A stretch of 35,032 bases of DNA, from the NCBI GenBank assembly GCA_023390245.1, contig JAEWDF010000004.1, positions 1-35,032 on the forward strand. Direction: 5' to 3'. The DNA is from Pseudomonadota bacterium (GTDB lineage Bacteria > Pseudomonadota > Alphaproteobacteria > Caulobacterales > Caulobacteraceae). Each line of letters opens with the position of its first letter. The first letter of the stretch is position 1. Shown here piece by piece: positions 33,237 through 35,032 of this stretch. The notes under the pieces are model-generated. The model was not told where the DNA came from. It was given only the letters and a program-made list of their open reading frames with translations, and searched no databases. Made by a program: the position numbers and the translations under genes.

Positions 33237-34499
33237 TCAATGGGCGCCGGGAACGGCGTCGGTGATCGGGCCCCGAGCGGCGTCGGGGGCGGTCTCGGAC
33301 ACGGGGCCCTTGGGCGGGCGCGGCCGGCCGCCCAGCCAGTCGGTCAGGCGGAAGACGAACGGGTTCAGCGAGATCGACAGCAGCGCCGCCGCCAGGATCA
33401 GGTCGTGCGTCTCGCGGCTCAGCGCGCCCAGCGTCACCCCGATGGCGGCCAGGATGAAGGAGAACTCCCCGATCTGGGCCAGGGCGGCGGCGACGGTGAA
33501 GGCGGTCGCCCGGTCCAGCTTGAACGCCTTGGTGATGACCAGGGCGCCCAGCGACTTGCCGACGATGACGATGGCCAGCACGCCGAACACCGCCAGCGGG
33601 TCGCGCACCAGGATCATCGGATCGAACAGCATGCCGACCGACACGAAGAACAGCACGGCGAAGGCGTCGCGCAGCGGCAGCGACCGCTCCGCCGCATTGT
33701 GCCCCAGCGGCGAGGCGTTCATCACCAGCCCGGCCAGGAAGGCCCCCAGGGCGAAGGAGTGGAACAGGAAATAGGCCAGCCAGGCGATGCCCAGGGCGAT
33801 GGCCAGCACCCCCAGGGTGAACAGCTCGCGCGACTTGGTGTGGGCGATGCGGATCAGCAGCCAGGGAATGAGCTTGCCGCCGACCACCAGCATGCCGGCG
33901 ACGAACAGCGCCACCTTCAGCAGGGTCCAGCCGACGTTGACGCCCAGCGCCCCCAGGTCCGACGCCGCGCCGGCCGGGCCGACGATCATCGGCAGCATGA
34001 CCAGGGCGATGACGATCACCAGGTCCTCGACGATCAGCCAGCCCACGGCGATGCGCCCCGCCTCGGCCTTCAGTTGCTTGCGCTCCTCCATCGCGCGCAG
34101 CAGCACGACGGTGGAGGCGGTCGACAGGGCGAAGCCCATCAGCAGCGCCTCCGTGTCGCCCAGCTTCAGCAGGAACCGCCCCAGCGCCCAGCCCAGCACG
34201 GTGGCGACGGCGATCTGCACCAGGGCGCCGGGCAGGGCGACCTTGCGCACCTGCATCAGGTCCTTGGGCGAAAAGTGCAGGCCCACGCCGAACATCAGCA
34301 GGATGACGCCGATCTCGGCCAGTTGCGGCGCCAGTTCGGTGTCGGCGACGAAGCCGGCGGTGTAGGGGCCGACCGCCACGCCCGCGATCAGATAGCCGAC
34401 CAGCGGCGACAGCCTGAGACGATTGGCCAGCATGCCGAAGACGAAGGCCAGGACGAACCCGCCCACCAGGGTGAGGATCAGGCTGTCGGCATGCGTCAT
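33237..34499 (-). CDS. CPA2 cation:proton antiporter (YbaL/Kef type), no RCK domain
   Basis: Inner-membrane antiporter of 420 residues with about twelve hydrophobic segments. Motifs of the Kef/YbaL group are clear: LSPLVGYLIAGVAVGPYT, AEIGVILLMFGVGLHF, ALSTASTVVLLRAMEE, the ion-binding stretch GWLIVEDLVIV and LRDAFAVLFFVSVGMLFDP. It probably exchanges K+ or Na+ for protons. YbaL and KefB/C carry a C-terminal NAD-binding TrkA-N domain; here the protein stops soon after the last membrane segment with a Pro/Ala-rich tail. ATG 34499 is preferred because AGGAG lies five bases upstream and the first membrane segment follows directly, although the frame is open 53 codons earlier. Confidence 0.88.
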   Translation of the reverse strand: MTHADSLILTLVGGFVLAFVFGMLANRLRLSPLVGYLIAGVAVGPYTAGFVADTELAPQLAEIGVILLMFGVGLHFSPKDLMQVRKVALPGALVQIAVATVLGWALGRFLLKLGDTEALLMGFALSTASTVVLLRAMEERKQLKAEAGRIAVGWLIVEDLVIVIALVMLPMIVGPAGAASDLGALGVNVGWTLLKVALFVAGMLVVGGKLIPWLLIRIAHTKSRELFTLGVLAIALGIAWLAYFLFHSFALGAFLAGLVMNASPLGHNAAERSLPLRDAFAVLFFVSVGMLFDPMILVRDPLAVFGVLAIVIVGKSLGALVITKAFKLDRATAFTVAAALAQIGEFSFILAAIGVTLGALSRETHDLILAAALLSISLNPFVFRLTDWLGGRPRPPKGPVSETAPDAARGPITDAVPGAH

Positions 34500-34641
34500 C
34501 GGGGCTCCTGTGTCGGGGGTCCGGCGGGCGGCCGGATCAGGCGCAGTTGGGGTGCGCCGCGCAGCTTGGCAAGGCGACGCGGTGTCGCGTCCGCGCGGTT
34601 CGCAAGGGGACTGTGTCCCGTCTGTCTCGCCGGGACGAAAA

Positions 34642-34986
34642 TCACGTCGAATGCGCAACGGCGGCGTCGCCCGCCAGCGCTTTTTCGTAGTCGGCGTAGG
34701 CGGGCGGCAGCGGCCGGCCGCGCGCCAGCCGGACCGCCACGTCGACGGCGATGGAGCGGACGAACCGGACCAGCAGGGCCTCGCGGCCGTCGTCGTCGAT
34801 CTCGTCCTCCTCGTCGGGCCACCAGTCGACCTGGGCCTCGATGCGCAGCACCGCTTCGGCGGCCAGGGCCATGCGCTGGGCGTCCAGCGCCCGCCCTTCG
34901 CGCAGGGCGTGGGCCGCCCGCGCCAGCGACTGGCGCGCCAGGGACCGGGGGCTGAGCGACAGGGGAATGCGATAGGCCGTCACCAC
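34642..34986 (-). CDS. Unrecognised protein, possibly 5'-partial at the window edge
   Basis: A 114-residue reading frame from GTG 34986. I do not recognise the family. It has an Arg/Ala-rich helical first half (SPRSLARQSLARAAHALREG), a conserved-looking aromatic/acidic stretch (WWPDEEDEIDDDG, about residues 55-67) and an Ala-rich end. There is no signal peptide or membrane segment. No ribosome binding site precedes the GTG pair, and the frame stays open to the right edge of the window, so the true start may lie outside. Codon use looks like that of a real gene. The 142 bases between it and the antiporter gene show only the antiporter ribosome binding site. Confidence 0.5.
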   Translation of the reverse strand: MVTAYRIPLSLSPRSLARQSLARAAHALREGRALDAQRMALAAEAVLRIEAQVDWWPDEEDEIDDDGREALLVRFVRSIAVDVAVRLARGRPLPPAYADYEKALAGDAAVAHST

Positions 34987-35032
34987 GGGCCGTTCGGCCG
35001 CCGCCAGGCCGTCGGGCGCACCGGAGGCGCCG

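Noticed and set aside
1..35032. Mobile elements, CRISPR arrays, tRNA genes, toxin-antitoxin or defence systems
   Set aside because: No transposase or integrase motifs, regularly spaced repeats, cloverleaf-like sequences or recognisable defence genes were seen. Gene order reads as ordinary chromosomal operons.

Overview
This is a GC-rich (roughly two-thirds G+C) chromosomal segment of an alphaproteobacterium of the order Caulobacterales, most probably Brevundimonas or a close relative. The reasons are a TonB-dependent maltodextrin locus laid out like the malA/malY/malI region I recall from Caulobacter crescentus, a TipF-like degenerate EAL protein, a TetR/acrAB/nodT efflux cassette and a DUF2093 gene. 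Identification is by protein motif and gene order only; no search could be run. I see no tRNA, rRNA, CRISPR array, transposase, integrase or phage gene. No gene-free stretch exceeds 300 bases.

Layout. 1-3240: the leucine operon leuC-leuD-leuB, with overlapping genes. 3241-5580: a nitrogen pair, an Amt ammonium channel and a TorF-type outer-membrane porin, ending in a strong hairpin terminator. 5582-21680: a 16-kb maltodextrin/starch utilisation locus. Its left arm (minus strand) runs GH97 glucosidase, MalY-like MFS transporter, esterase, GH15 glucoamylase, joined by 4-base overlaps. A LacI-type regulator is divergent from it. A second minus-strand operon holds a secreted GH13 amylase and a cytoplasmic GH13 alpha-glucosidase. 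Divergent from that are a 931-residue TonB-dependent receptor and a GluP-type glucose importer. 21697-28430: a TetR regulator divergent from a complete RND efflux operon (membrane fusion lipoprotein, pump, outer-membrane factor), with a perfect 20-base palindrome between them. 28483-34986: housekeeping and signalling genes: a TipF-like protein, a short-chain dehydrogenase, a LpxL-type acyltransferase, a receiver-only response regulator, an M23-family peptidase, DUF2093, a CPA2 antiporter and an unrecognised protein.

How the sugar genes fit together (inference). The TonB-dependent receptor brings maltodextrins into the periplasm. The signal-bearing amylase, GH15 and GH97 enzymes cut them to maltose and glucose. 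Glucose enters by the GluP-type carrier. Maltose enters by the MalY-type carrier and is split in the cytoplasm by the leaderless GH13 enzyme. The LacI-type protein probably controls both divergent promoter regions, which share repeated TTTGCA boxes.

The most interesting leads are: the TTTGCA direct repeats paired with a regulator lacking the usual LacI hinge; two helically phased palindromes before amt; the operator-like palindrome before the efflux operon; an apparent one-base frameshift at the start of the acyltransferase; a His-to-Cys change in the zinc motif of the M23 protein; and a patch of foreign-looking codon use inside the TonB-dependent receptor. None of these amounts to a clearly new system.
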